Assembly: GCA_014904985.1 (NCBI GenBank)
Contig: MU128986.1
Coordinates: 81,875 to 145,874 of the forward strand
DNA length: 64,000 nt
Direction of reading: 5' to 3'
Source of the DNA: Hydnum rufescens UP504
Taxonomy: Eukaryota; Basidiomycota; Agaricomycetes; Cantharellales; Hydnaceae
The translations under genes were made by a program, and so were the position numbers. The notes below the pieces were generated by a model. The model was not told the DNA's origin. It made no database searches and saw nothing but the letters and a program-made list of their open reading frames with translations. Below, in pieces: positions 24,901 through 35,926 of the stretch (position 1 is the first letter of the stretch; the number at the start of each line of letters is the position of its first letter).

Positions 24901-26637
24901 TTAGATCGGACTTCGGTTCACAAAATGGAACAAACTCACCAAGATGATATGCTCATCATCAATTGTAGCCCTTGTGACATTCGTACGGGGAGGTGCTTTA
25001 ATCTTTCGCTGAGTGAGAGAGAACTTCATAGGAGTGCCAAATATTTCGAACGCATTAGCCTTCCAATCCTCCTCATTGGGCATTGAATCAGCGGCGTAGG
25101 TTTCGGATGTAGTCTCTTGGGGAGAAAGCTGGGGTGGGCCCGACAAGAGAGAAAGATGGGGTGTGAAGTCGATGACGGTCAGGAAGAAAGTGGTGTTGGT
25201 GCCTGGTGCTCGTGGGTAGTTATCCTCACGCATGGTATCGCTGCAAAGCGACTTCCATAGACTTGGCTAAGCCATCCGAACCTCGGGCTGGCGATAAGGA
25301 GTGAGCTGTTAGGACTCCACTCAGACCACCGCACCAATTCCGACGCCCCTGGGCCCCTGCTACGAGCATGTCGGACGATTGCGGATACAGGGACAAAAAG
25401 ATCAAACTCTTCTTTCGTTCCTTCGACCTCGACTCTTGCATGAAAGTGCAATACACGTGCGTTCGATGTATCAAATGGTGTGAGGGACGATGTAGCCTGA
25501 TTTAGGAGAGGGATGTCGTGCTTCATGAGTATCCCCAGGTGTGCCTGATGTCCATTAACAATCAATACTGGCAGCCCCAGGGAAACGAGCAGTCGAAGGT
25601 CGGAGTTAAAAACCTCGTATACCGCGAGGGATTCGTTCTCATCATTATCGAAGTGTGAGATCGGCATCATCTTGGGCTCCACTAGCCAAAGCAGGGCTCC
25701 CCGTTCAGGTGGCCCGCCGCCGGCCGGCATGGCAAAAGGACAAGCGTAAGATCGGTATCGAGGGCTCAAGTCATTAGTCTCACGTGAAGGACATCTCCAC
25801 TGTGCCAATTCCATACCATAAGGTCCCCATCATCATATACAGCTATTGAGTCGCCCAGCATCTGTATGACGGCTCCTGTCCCCGAACCGTAAACGGTGTG
25901 ATCCAGGAGGAGGATTGGGCACTGAGCCTTCGGGTGTGACTTATTGCTTGAAAGAGTCCGGAGGTGCAAATTTCCATTCCTTTCCGAATCACCGCAAGAA
26001 GAATCAGGAGACAGAACACGTTGAAAATCAGAAACATACACTTCTAGTAAGACAAGAAGATCTTCGCTTCGAACCATTGCGAAAGCTGCCACATCAAAGG
26101 CATCCTCTTGAGACCATGTTGTAACGCGCGTCTCGCGGATCCTTGACGGAAGTTCAACGAAACCAATGGTCTTTCTCCCTGTGCGAGTGTATTTATACGC
26201 GTACAAGCCCCCGGATAGTTGCGCACTCGGGCTATCGTAGCTGCCGGGTAACTTGATTCGTTCTTGTTGAACATGATCCAGGTGTTCCCACCCAGTGAAG
26301 TACTGTTCAAGACGTTGCAGACGTAGAGCGGCGGTAGGAAACGAGTCATACGGTGTCTGGGCAGCATCTTTGTAGTCATGCATCGCCAATCGAAACGCGT
26401 ATAGGGTGGCAGAATTTCGGTCGGCGCGTTCTTTCAGAGACCGGCACGCCTAGTACAAACCATGAGTTGAGGGATGAATTCACAGGCCGGGATCAGCCGC
26501 ACTTAAGGGGGTAGCTAACATGCAGGAGGGCTTACCATACGACATCGCGCCAGATCACGGCCGTCCAAATATTCGAGCACTTTGAGCACAATTTCGGCTG
26601 GGAACATGGCGAGTTCGCCAAACACCTGCGCAGTAAT
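24901..26637 (-). pseudogene. F-box protein copy 4, start, splice and frame lesions
   Basis: The family start codon is ATT here (26637-26635). An internal in-frame ATG at 26607 (MFPAEIVLKVLEY) could serve. Exon 2 is open, from ACRSLKERADRNSA to LMVWNWHSGDVLH. The acceptor of intron 2 is lost (GCCATGCCGG where copy 2 has GCCATGCCAG). A 7-base deletion near 25246 removes the YIS of RFAYIS and shifts frame. The C-terminal end (DDEHIILVSLFHFVNRSPI) is present in another frame. Close to copy 2. Confidence 0.8.
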
Positions 26638-27193
26638 ATGTCAAGGGATCCTGGGACGATCTTCCTGGGGGTTTGTGAGCGAAATTCTTTGACCAGACAA
26701 GAGAGGAATCGGCACAGCCACTCATCATCACGTGTCCCCGACTCTTACGTAAGTAAGAGGATGAGCTACCGTCCGGACATACGGTCGCGTTAGAATCCAT
26801 TTCGGCATCTTATCCTCCTTCCATCAAGTGTGCTTCCAAACAAATAAAAATAGAAATGCGTTATTACGGGTTGTGTTTCTCTGGTGCTCAGGTGAGTAGG
26901 GATTGTAGGATGTATTACGTCTTTGATCCACGGTGCCAATAGACATCGGTTTCAATTTGAACTCGAATCACTTGCCAACCTCCACTACCTGCAATCTCTC
27001 ACGTGGGGACTCAAGGTCGTAGTTTTTTTATGCGGGTAGGATTTATGCGTGTCCTCTCTGGCCGCATTCTACAATGCGGATGTGCGTATTTGTGTGAATA
27101 TATGACCGCGTCAGGGCCCCCTTGCATGGGCCTGAACCGTGCATGCCATAGGATTCCTCAGGTCCCGTAATTGCCGGCAACTCCGAGGAGAAG

Positions 27194-27252
27194 CCATCAG
27201 CAAAATCGATTGTGCTTCGGAACCTCCGAAGCACAACCGATATTGCTGATGG
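27194..27252. repeat. Long hairpin, 28-bp arms and 3-nt loop
   Basis: Arms at 27194-27221 and 27225-27252 are inverted copies with two mismatches (CATCAGCA...TGCTTCGGA against TCCGAAGCA...TGCTGATG). It lies about 130 bp upstream of the oxidase start codon. It could be a tiny foldback element or a structured leader. Confidence 0.75.
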
Positions 27253-27379
27253 ATCATCCCCAAGGGCCGAATACTGAGCGGATCGCTAATACAATTCGGG
27301 TGTAATCCAGCTTTGAACCACTCTCGTATACACATATGCTCATATAGAGTCATGGCTTGATCAATTCCCTCCTTTCGCC

Positions 27380-29710
27380 ATGCTTTTCCCCTCTAGGACT
27401 CGCTTCATTGGCATTGCTGCTGGCTACCTGTTAGTATGCCTTGGCGTGTCTGCCGAGCACAACCATACTACACCTGCGAAAACTGCTTGTCATACTTTGA
27501 GCACTCTACTTGGTACTGACAAAGTCCAAAGTGCGGGAGGTGCACAGTATGAAGCTTCCGCCACCGGCGCATGGGACCTTTATAACCAGCTCGATAGTCA
27601 GTCCGATTTCCTCTCCTCCCAGAACCTTGGCAATTGTCGAACACGGGTTTGTTGCCCTTCCTTCCTTTCAGAGCCAACGTGTATCATTTTCCCTCGAAAT
27701 TCCTCGGATGTAGTCTTTGCAATGCGCACTATTTTTCATTCCGATGCGCACTATGCCGTGCGAGGTGGTGGGCACAGTGCGATGCCTGGCTGGAATACGT
27801 GAGTCACATTCTAATCCTCGATCCCGAATTATCTTTTTCCTTTCTCATCTGCCAGGAGCCTGCCTTTAGCATCGACAACGGTGTTTTGATCGACTTTTCT
27901 CAGATGAAGGCATTCTCGTACGACCCAATGTGCAATTCCATATTCATTGAGCCTGGTGTCCTGTTCGGAGAAGTCTATGACGGGCTTCAATCTCAGGGTG
28001 TAGCACCCGTTGGAGGACGGGTGGAGTTCGTTCATTCCTTTTTATATTCCGCCTTTTGCTTGCCTCGAAAGGTAACATCTAGCTTGTGTACTCCAGCGCC
28101 ATTGGTTTTTCTGGCCTTGCTCTCGGTGGTGGTCTAAGTTTCCTGTCCCCTTCTCAAGGCTGGGCATGCGATAGATTCCGCTCTCTCGACGTGGTTCTGA
28201 CAGATGGCCGACTCGTCACTGCCACCGGCACGAATGAGTACTCGGACCTCTTCACTGCATTGAAAGGCGGGGGTAGTCGCTTTGGAATTGTGACGAGATA
28301 TGAAGTGGATGCGATCCATGTTGGGACGGCTGCAGATAAGACATACTGGGGCGGTTCCATTGATGTGCGTACCGCCCTCTCCTGGATGATCCGATTTAAC
28401 GGTAGCTATGTTAGTATGTAGGCCCATCTTCAGCAGCGGTCGTCAAAGCTACCGAAGCAGTAAGTCGATTTGAACCCTCTAGATAGAGTAAGTCTCCTGA
28501 TAGCCACACATTCAGCTCGTTTATTCGAACAAAGATCCTAACGCCGGTGAGAGGGGCTTCGAAAACGTTTTAATGTTACGTAGACACTACCTCATCACCC
28601 ATTCATGTCCAGTGATCATCAGCTCAGGATCTTATTCGAATATCTCGGGTACCTTCACGACAACTTCGTCTGTCACGCTCTTCTACAACGGCACCGAGGC
28701 ACAATTCAAACAGGTCTTCGCCGATTTCTTAGCCATCCCTGCTGTTGCAACGAATCTTGGACCTTTGAGCTACAACCAGATGACGAAAGTGTTAGCTTCT
28801 TCACACTCACCACAGGTAGGACCCCGGGCGACGAACGTGGTGCGGATTTTTCTACTTTTTATGCATACATTGTGGCACGCTCATCGACACCCTTTATTAT
28901 CACTCCAGAATGTGGTACGTCAAACGTGTTTTTTCTTGGCTTAGCTTCGACCGACAGTCGCTCATGTAATATCTCGAATAACCATACAAGTATGGCGGTT
29001 CTGCGCTTTACCCGGACCAAAGTTTATTCGAAAAGTTCTACAACAACTGGCTCAACTTCTCCACCAGTTTCAAGGATGAGGTTTTCGCTACCTTTTGGGA
29101 CATCACACCTGTGTTCCAGAGCCAAATCGATATCAGTCGCGCTCATGGTGGTACATCCTTCACTCCACCAAATGGTCAGCCCACTTTTTTTTTCTTCTTT
29201 CGTTTTCCGCGTTTTGATCTTGGGACCGACATAAACTCTTTGACAGGCCCGTTTGCGTAGTGAGCTTGCCTCCCCCTAATAATTTACCCTTCACTCTATA
29301 AATTCACACATCATCCATATAGTTTACTTATAGGAGAGCTCCTTCCTCTAGGCGTCACGAAGATAGGCAAATTGCTACGTGCTGGGATCGATGGACTATA
29401 TCGCCAGTGGGTTTCCATTACACCTGGCCCGCTTTTCCACTCCACGTCGTACGTCCGGATATTTACGATTGTTTGGATTTTTCAGGATCCCTCGGTCACC
29501 AGGGCTTCCTCTCTATCTCAATGAGTCAGAAGATGTTCAGAACGTGTTGACAACTTACAGTGGATATGAGCAGTTGAAAGAGACCTATCGGAAGTACGAT
29601 CCTACACGGTGCGTAGTACTGCACCTGTGTGGATCAACTTGGATGGCTATTAACTTGACACCTCCGGTAGATTTAACGTGCGGCGAATGGTGGGTCCAAA
29701 TGGCTTATAG
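27380..29710 (+). CDS. Secreted FAD-linked oxidase (berberine-bridge-enzyme family), 12 exons
   Basis: PCMH-type FAD oxidoreductase, probably extracellular; substrate unknown (family members oxidise sugars or secondary metabolites). Signal peptide MLFPSRTRFIGIAAGYLLVC. Exons 27380-27798, 27870-28020, 28083-28364, 28415-28459, 28516-28546, 28613-28815, 28909-28914, 28991-29174, 29247-29256, 29323-29406, 29486-29608 and 29671-29710 total 1578 nt, 525 aa, in phase. AVRGGGHSAMPGWN contains the family's flavin-linking His. FSGLALGGGLSFLSPSQGW and LKGGGSRFGIVTRYEV complete the FAD domain. The tail has YGGSALYPDQSLFEKFYNNW, YLNESEDVQN and ETYRKYDPTRFNVRRMVGPN. Exons of 6 nt (Asn-Val) and 10 nt are needed to keep phase. 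It is unrelated to its neighbours and sits inside an insertion in the F-box array. Confidence 0.88.
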
Positions 29711-29846
29711 TAGATTGAACCACAGTTCGATTTCAAGCGTTCCAAACTGCTCAAGGATGGAATGGCTGGAGGGCTGATTCTTTCATCAAATTCTGCTTCG
29801 TGAAGCCCCCTCCCAATAGAGACGGCTATGCACTTTTTCCCTTGTT

Positions 29847-29876
29847 AGATAGGAGGAAGAAACCTACCTAACAAGG
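29847..29876. repeat. Hairpin downstream of the oxidase
   Basis: TTGTTAG and CTAACAA form inverted arms, extended by GG/CC pairs, about 140 bp after the oxidase stop. It could mark a 3' end structure or a small inverted-repeat remnant. Function unknown. Confidence 0.45.
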
Positions 29877-30558
29877 TTCACCCAATTTCCATCCAAGGTC
29901 CCTGAGTGCCCTCTTAAAAACGCCACCGTGAGGGCTTTGTCGCAATCCCCCTGAGGCTTTGCAACAGAAATTGGTGCAGACAGCGTTGGGTTATAATTCA
30001 GGGTGGAAAGAGAACAGCTGAAATGGCCACGGTCTGACTACCAGTAGCCTTTGATCGAGCCTTTGAAGCCCAGCTCCAATATGTCTTCTATGCCTTTGGG
30101 GCGTGGTTTCCCACCCCTTGAAACCCGACGCGGTCGTAGACAGTCGCGGTGGCAATGTTATCATTCGCAATATAGCCAATATAGAGAGCCTCGGGGTCCT
30201 TGGGCGCAGTTTCGCCGGGACGCGCGTGAATCACGGTCTTCTTACAATAGATGTCGGCAAGTGAAACAGACCTTCACGATTCTGGATTCTGAAGAACAAG
30301 TTCGACACCGTAAAGGTGATCTACAATACGACAGAAGGATGCCGCCACAGAGTGGAAGTTAGAAGAGTCGCCCTACGTGACCGCGGGTCGGTGGGAAAGA
30401 ATGGTATCGTGGAGGGGGAGTCTTCTGAGAGTAGCGTACGTAGGGCATCTGGTTCAGGCTATTTTCAGGCTATTTCTGTTAATACGAGTGGCCAATGACG
30501 ACCCTGGCAACACCCGACTTTAGAGTCGGGGATTGGTGCTTGTCGCCGCTACGGATAT

Positions 30559-32135
30559 ATTTAGAGCGCGGTGGCTCAGGCATGACACCAAATGCCGTAG
30601 GCGCATACATCGTGAGACGACCCCCAGCCCCCAGCTAAAGGAAACACAATGGTATGAACTGGGAGGTATTTTGTAGGACTCGCGGTTATACTAGAACATG
30701 GAGGACTATCTCAGTCCTTATTGTTGAAGAATCGGTGCGGAGCCACTTAGATTCGCACAACAACGAGAAAGATAGAGCGTTTGATCAGAGCTCAAGCAAA
30801 CGCTTGAGGGAACTTCGGCACATCCCGCGAACTATCTAAAAGGATACGCTGACTAAGCGATGAGCGTTAGAGCTCGCCCATCCCCAATTCCAACACTTAT
30901 CAGAAGAACTAAACATTTGCAGATAGTACCTAGAACACGGAGGACTTGGAAGGATGATGAAGCGGCTAACCTCAGTCTTTATCAAAAGAACTAAGGTGCG
31001 GTCACGGTTGAAGCATCAACCGAAATAAATATATATAAGGCTTGGTAAGGTCGGGCGCTTTGATAGTCGGGAAAAAATTGATAATAAAACAAGATCTGAT
31101 ACCCGAGCGCTAAGTCCGGATGCCCCACATCCGGCTGACTTCCAAGTTCCAACAGGGAGGTTCTAGCTTGTTGACGAATATTTGGCACGCGCCAATTGCT
31201 TCCGGCCGTGGTGTACGAATTCCTTGAACGCACGACCTGCCTCAACCCCTCTCTGCCAAATACCAATGCAAAAATCTCGACACGTAGTAGTGTATCACGA
31301 CCCTCTAGCTCGGAGGCCCTCACGAGCCCCCAAAATGAGAAACATCCCGCACGGGAGATAACAAGACCTTGGTTCACTGATATGTCTAACGGCCATTCGC
31401 CCTGGTGGTTTAATCTAAACCCAGGCGTTCCGCGTGAGGGTAGGTTCCTGCTGTCTTGATGGGCGATCATTTCCCTGCTTCGCAACCCACGCTACCACAG
31501 ATGCGTCATTAGTCGTTGCTAGAGACGCGACTGGAAATGTGACCCAGCCACTTGGAGCTTATGTGGACCAGATGGATCAAGCAGAAAGGTCCATCCGTCA
31601 TGATATTCTTCCTGCTAGGGATACGTCCATTCCCCGAGGAGCTGACTCCTCCGCTCGTTCCGTAGAGCAGTCTGATGTCTCTCTTCCATTTTGAAGAATG
31701 ACCAAGTAATTCCGGGTTATCGTTATTCCCACCTTTCGTCTCCTACTGGCCTCGGTCCTCGTCGATACCCCGCTCACCACCCCCTCTTCGCTTCACCAAA
31801 CCCGACCATTCCGCTCCCCTCTTCGAAACTCTCTCAGTCCTCGATCTTCTGCATCTTCTGTTATTGCGCTTGGTGACAGCAGGAAAATAGCCCCAGGCCC
31901 ACGAGATTCCCTCGGGCCTAGGAATTGACCAGTATGCTTCAGTTCCAGTGGATGTATAGCATATGGTGGAATGCAAACCTGTATCAAAGGACAGTGCATT
32001 GGCTTGGCTCAGGGAGTTTGAGGGCCAGGGACGTTAAGTGTTTGATATTCCAGGCACACACAGGGGGCCAATGCCCCATTCGAGGCACATCTCTACTGCA
32101 AGTCTATGTCTTTTCGAGATAGGGTCTTTTATCAC
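30559..32135 (+). pseudogene. Truncated 5' copy of HYP with upstream region, no. 3
   Basis: Resumes array homology right after the 3.8-kb insertion (TTTAGAGCGCGGTGG). 30560-31100 matches 19760-20170, except for an extra block of about 170 bp at 30722-30890 that contains CAAGC/GCTTG hairpin sequence and is absent from the other unit. 31140-32135 matches the HYP 5' region and stops at AGGGTCTTTTATCAC, fused to GEN1 fragment 4. Not coding. Confidence 0.75.
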
Positions 32136-32530
32136 GTCATCATCCAGTGCGGTTTCTTGGAGATTTGGATGGCACGTTTCCAAGCGGGTCTCTTTGAACC
32201 ATCAAACATGAAGAGAAGAAGAAAGGGCTCCGAAAGGAGTTTGGAAAGCCGAAAGAATATCTCAGGAGTGAAGTGGTTCAGGACTCTTGCCCCTCTCTAC
32301 TACTTTTAGCATGGAAGAACCAGATGCTTTGAAAGAGATCACTCCTATTTCAGCGCGACGGCTCGCACAATAATACACGACACGCACCTCGCGTGAATGT
32401 CAATTCTATGGCCACACTGTCCCGATCTGTTGTTTTCGAAGCCTTTGACGACGGCCAAGTGCGTCAGTGACCGCGTCTCAGCGGCATGTTGAGGCAGCTG
32501 TGGCAAAAGTCAAAAGCGGAGTATGGAAGG
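32136..32530 (-). pseudogene. GEN1 5' fragment no. 4
   Basis: Partial exon 3 and exon 2, very close to fragment 2 (21223-21610) and with the same deletion of intron 1 and exon 1. Not functional. Confidence 0.8.
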
Positions 32531-32742
32531 ACGTGTGTGCGTAAGCTTGGCGGCTCTGTTTTCTTGATGACTCTGCCAAGGATGATGGGTATATTCGAAC
32601 AAGTTGGGACACACTTCTCGGCAACGCAGATTACAAAGTAAAGATGTGAAGGTCAGTTTGCCAGCCACGTGGAGCCTCCATTTTCTAAATATTCTCCGAC
32701 ACTTCCAATTAGTTTCCCACACTCCTGGGGGCGATTTCTCAT

Positions 32743-34517
32743 TTAGATCGGACTTCGCTTCACAAATGGGAACAAACTGACCAGGATGATATGCTCATCA
32801 TCAATTGAAGCCTTGCTGACGTCCGTACGTAGAGGTGCTTCAATCTTTCGCCGAGTGAGAGAGAACTTCATAGGAGTGCCAAATACTTCGAGCGCATTAC
32901 TCTTCCAATCCTCTTCACTGGGCCCTGAATCGGCGGCCTCGGTTTCGGATGGGGTCTCTTGGGGAGAATACCGGAGTGGGCTTGACAAGAGAGAAAGATG
33001 AGGTGTGAAGTCGATGACAGTGAGGAAGGAAGTCGTGTCGACGCCTTGTTTTCCTCGGTAGTAGTCCTCATCCATGGTATCACTGATATAGGCGAAGTGA
33101 CTGCCATAGACATGGCTATACCATCCGGACTTCGGGCTGGTGATGAGGAGCGAGGCGTTAGGACTCCATTCAGACCACTGCATGAATTTCGGCGTTCCTG
33201 GGCCCCTGCTATGAGCATATCCGAGGATTGTGGATATAGGGACAAAAAGATCAAACTCCTGTTCGATGTCAAGCATCAGTGCACTGTTGCGGCGGTCATC
33301 TTCAACCTCGACTATTGCATCGAAGTGCAATACACGTGCGTTCGATGTATCAAATGGTGTTAGGGACGATATGGCCTGATTTAGGAGGGGAATATTGTGC
33401 TTCATGTATAGCTTTAATCGCCCCTGATGTTCATTAACAGTCAATACCGGCATCTTCAGGGAAACGAGTAGTCGAAGGTGGGACTCCAGAATCTCGTATA
33501 CGTCGAGGGAGTTGTTGCCATCTTCGTCAAACTGTGAGATGAGCACCATCTTGGGTTCTACTAAAAAAAAGAAGGCCTCTGTTTCTAGGGTTTCTGTGGC
33601 TGGCTGGAACCGCGAAAAGAGGAGCATAAGGTCAATATCGAGGGCTCAAATCTTTGGGCTCACATAAAGGACATCTCCACTGTGCCAATTCCATATCATA
33701 AGGTCGCCAGCATCATACACAGCTATTGAGTCGCCCAGAATCTGTATGAGGATTCCTGTCCACGATCCCTGAACTGTGTAGTCCAGGAAGAGGATTGGGC
33801 ACCGAGCCTTCGGATGTGGCTTATTGCTTGAAAGAGTTCGGAGGTGCAAATACCCATTCATTTCTGAATCACTGGAAGAAGAATCAGGAGACAGAACACA
33901 ATGAAAATCGGAAACATACACTTCTAGTAAGACAAGGAGATCCTCGCTTCGAAGCATTGCGAAAGCTGCCACATCGAAGGGATCCTCATGAGACCATATT
34001 GTCAGGCGCGTCTGGCCGATCCTTGAAGGAAGTTCAACGAAACCAATTGTCTTCCTCCCTATGCGAGTGTACTGAAATCCGTACAGGCCCCCAGATAGTT
34101 TGGAACTGTCGCTATCGTGGCTGTCGGGTAGCTCGATTCGCTCTTGTTGAACATGATCCAGGTGTTCCCACCCAGAGAAGTACTGTTCAAGACGTTGCAG
34201 TCGTAAAGCGGCAGTAGGGAACAGGTCATGCGGTGTCTGGGCAGCATCTTTGAAATCATGCATAGCCAATCGGAATGTATATTGGGTGGCAGAGTTTCGG
34301 TCGACGCGTTCTTTCAGAGATCGACACACCTAGTGGAGGCCGTTGGTTGAATGATGAGATCATACACCGAGATCAGTCACATTTAATGGTTCAGCTAACA
34401 TGCAGCAGGACTTGCCATGCGACATCGCGCTAGATCGCGGCCATCCAAATATTCCAGCACCTTGAGCACAATTTCGGCTGGGAAGATGCCGAGTTCGCCA
34501 AACTCCTGCGCACTCAT
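32743..34517 (-). CDS. F-box protein copy 5, the only intact member of the array
   Basis: Predicted substrate-recognition subunit of an SCF-type ubiquitin ligase; partners unknown. Exons 34517-34416, 34329-33664 and 33603-32743 give 102+666+861 nt, 542 aa, no lesion. The F-box spans about residues 10-48 (IFPAEIVLKVLEYLDGRDLA, RCRMVCRSLKERVDRN). The rest is a probable beta-rich C-terminal domain with LMIWNWHSGDVLY, FLVEPKMVLISQFDEDGNN, FDTSNARVLHFDAIVEVE, MQWSEWSPNASLLI and VIDFTPHLSLLS, ending FPFVKRSPI. Intron 1 (34330-34415) begins GCAAGT, so it is a GC-AG intron; intron 2 is GT-AG. MSAQEFGELGIFP is also the start in copies 1 and 3, which supports the chosen ATG. Confidence 0.87.
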
Positions 34518-34699
34518 CTCAAGGAATCCTACGACGATCTTCCTAGGAGTTTATGGGGGGATTCCTTTGAGATAATGCAAGACGAGAGAAAAATCTGCAC
34601 TGCAGACGATGAAACCCGATATAAATTCCTCACTTCGTCATTTGACCCCCTAGCGGAATTTATCGGTCATTATATCCATTGTGCTAAAGCCCACGTGTA

Positions 34700-35220
34700 A
34701 ATCCAGCTCTTGAGGTGGCTCAGGCATGCCACCAAATGCCGTGGGGTTGGGCAGTACGGCAGCAGCCGGGTGTGACGTCGGAGACTAGCGCGACCCCCTA
34801 TGAGGCTATGCCGACGACGCCAAATCGCCGATTTACTTTGGGCCTCGCAGCTAGGTTTCACTGGGGATCTATTACCCATCCTCCGGCACCACCGGTACTC
34901 GGAAATATTTTCTCTTCTCTGCCCAGTTTTCACGTGTTCTTTGATCTCTTGTAAATCCTATAGGACGGCTTAGGCTCACCAAATAACAAGGATACTTTCT
35001 ATTCTTCCCATCGCGCTCCTCTACTCATCCGAGAAAGTGAGGCTCTCCGATCGTTGGAATCCGCACCCGCTTACAGTAGATTCGGATGGCACTTGGACGA
35101 ACCCCTCGACCACAGGACCTGCCTCAACTGCTCTGCGAAATACCAATGCGGAAATATCCCATTCGAAACCACGACACGTACTAATGGATCACAAACCTCT
35201 AGCTAGCTCGAAGGGGCTCA
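34700..35220 (+). pseudogene. Short HYP upstream and 5' remnant no. 2
   Basis: 34700-35000 matches the block at 23760-24070. About 35040-35215 contains scrambled HYP 5' sequence (GGACCTGCCTCAACTGCTC) ending in CGAAGGGGCTCACTC, then a GEN1 fragment. No open frame of note. Confidence 0.6.
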
Positions 35221-35617
35221 CTCTTTGGACCATCAAAGTCGAAGAGAGAAGAAAGGGCTCGGAAAGGAGTTTGGAAAGCTGAAAGAATATCAGGCGTAGT
35301 TCGGAATTCTCACCCTCTCCACCACCGTTAGCGTGGAAAAAGCAGCAAATGCTTTGAAAGAGGCCACTGCTATTTCAGCCCAGCGGCTGGAAGAATGATA
35401 CACGACAGGCACCTGGCGTCAATGCCAATTCTATACCCACGCTGTTCCGATATCTTCTTTTCGAACCTATCGACGACAGCTGGATGCGTCAGTGACCGCG
35501 TCTCAACGACATGTTGAAGCAGCTGTGGCAAAAGTCAAAAGCCGAATACGTGAGGAACGCGTGCGCTGAGAATTAGGAGCTCAGTGGCCTTACATCCCAA
35601 AGACTGGCGACACCCAT
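35221..35617 (-). pseudogene. GEN1 5' fragment no. 5
   Basis: Exon-3 part, exon 2 and exon 1 (MGVASLWD with a GTAAG donor), truncated on the left at the CTCTTTGGACC point. Same general class as fragment 3. Confidence 0.8.
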
Positions 35618-35926
35618 GAACCCACGCAGGTTGCCACACAGGCCAACCTGGGGAGGGCCCTGGATTCGCTGTGTGGCGACCTGCATTCCATTTCAGGCAA
35701 TCTTCGGACCAGTCAATGAACTTGGCGACTCCGTTTTCTTCATGGCTCTACCAAGGTTGATGGAGGTGTATTCGAACAAGTGGAGACATACTTCGCGTCA
35801 ACGGAGATTACAAAGTAAAGATGCGAAGGTGAGGTCGCCAGCCGCGGTAGCCTCCTTCAATCATCTTCATCTTCTGCACCTCCACTTTCCATTTCTTTCC
35901 CAAGACTCCTGATGGCGATCCGTTGT

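Larger units (their letters stand above)
26736..30531. mobile_element. 3.8-kb insertion with inverted ends carrying an oxidase gene
   Basis: F-box unit 4 is interrupted after CATCACGTGT. The corresponding sequence in unit 2 goes straight on to GTATTTAGAGCG (19735-19745), which reappears here only at about 30559. The insert begins CCCCGACTCT (26736-26745) and its right part contains the inverse, AGAGTCGGGG (30522-30531). Each end also forms a short local hairpin: CTCTTAC/GTAAGAG at left, CCCGACT/AGTCGGG at right. About 27 further bases of unknown origin separate the right end from resumed homology. No transposase seen, so the element class is undetermined. Confidence 0.6.

Noticed and set aside
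29247..29290. Premature stop and frameshift in the FAD oxidase
   Set aside because: A 10-nt exon with proper GT/AG borders restores an uninterrupted frame, so the gene is called intact.
26736..30531. Insertion called as a Helitron because of end hairpins
   Set aside because: No TC...CTRR ends, no A/T insertion context and no helicase seen. The class is left open.
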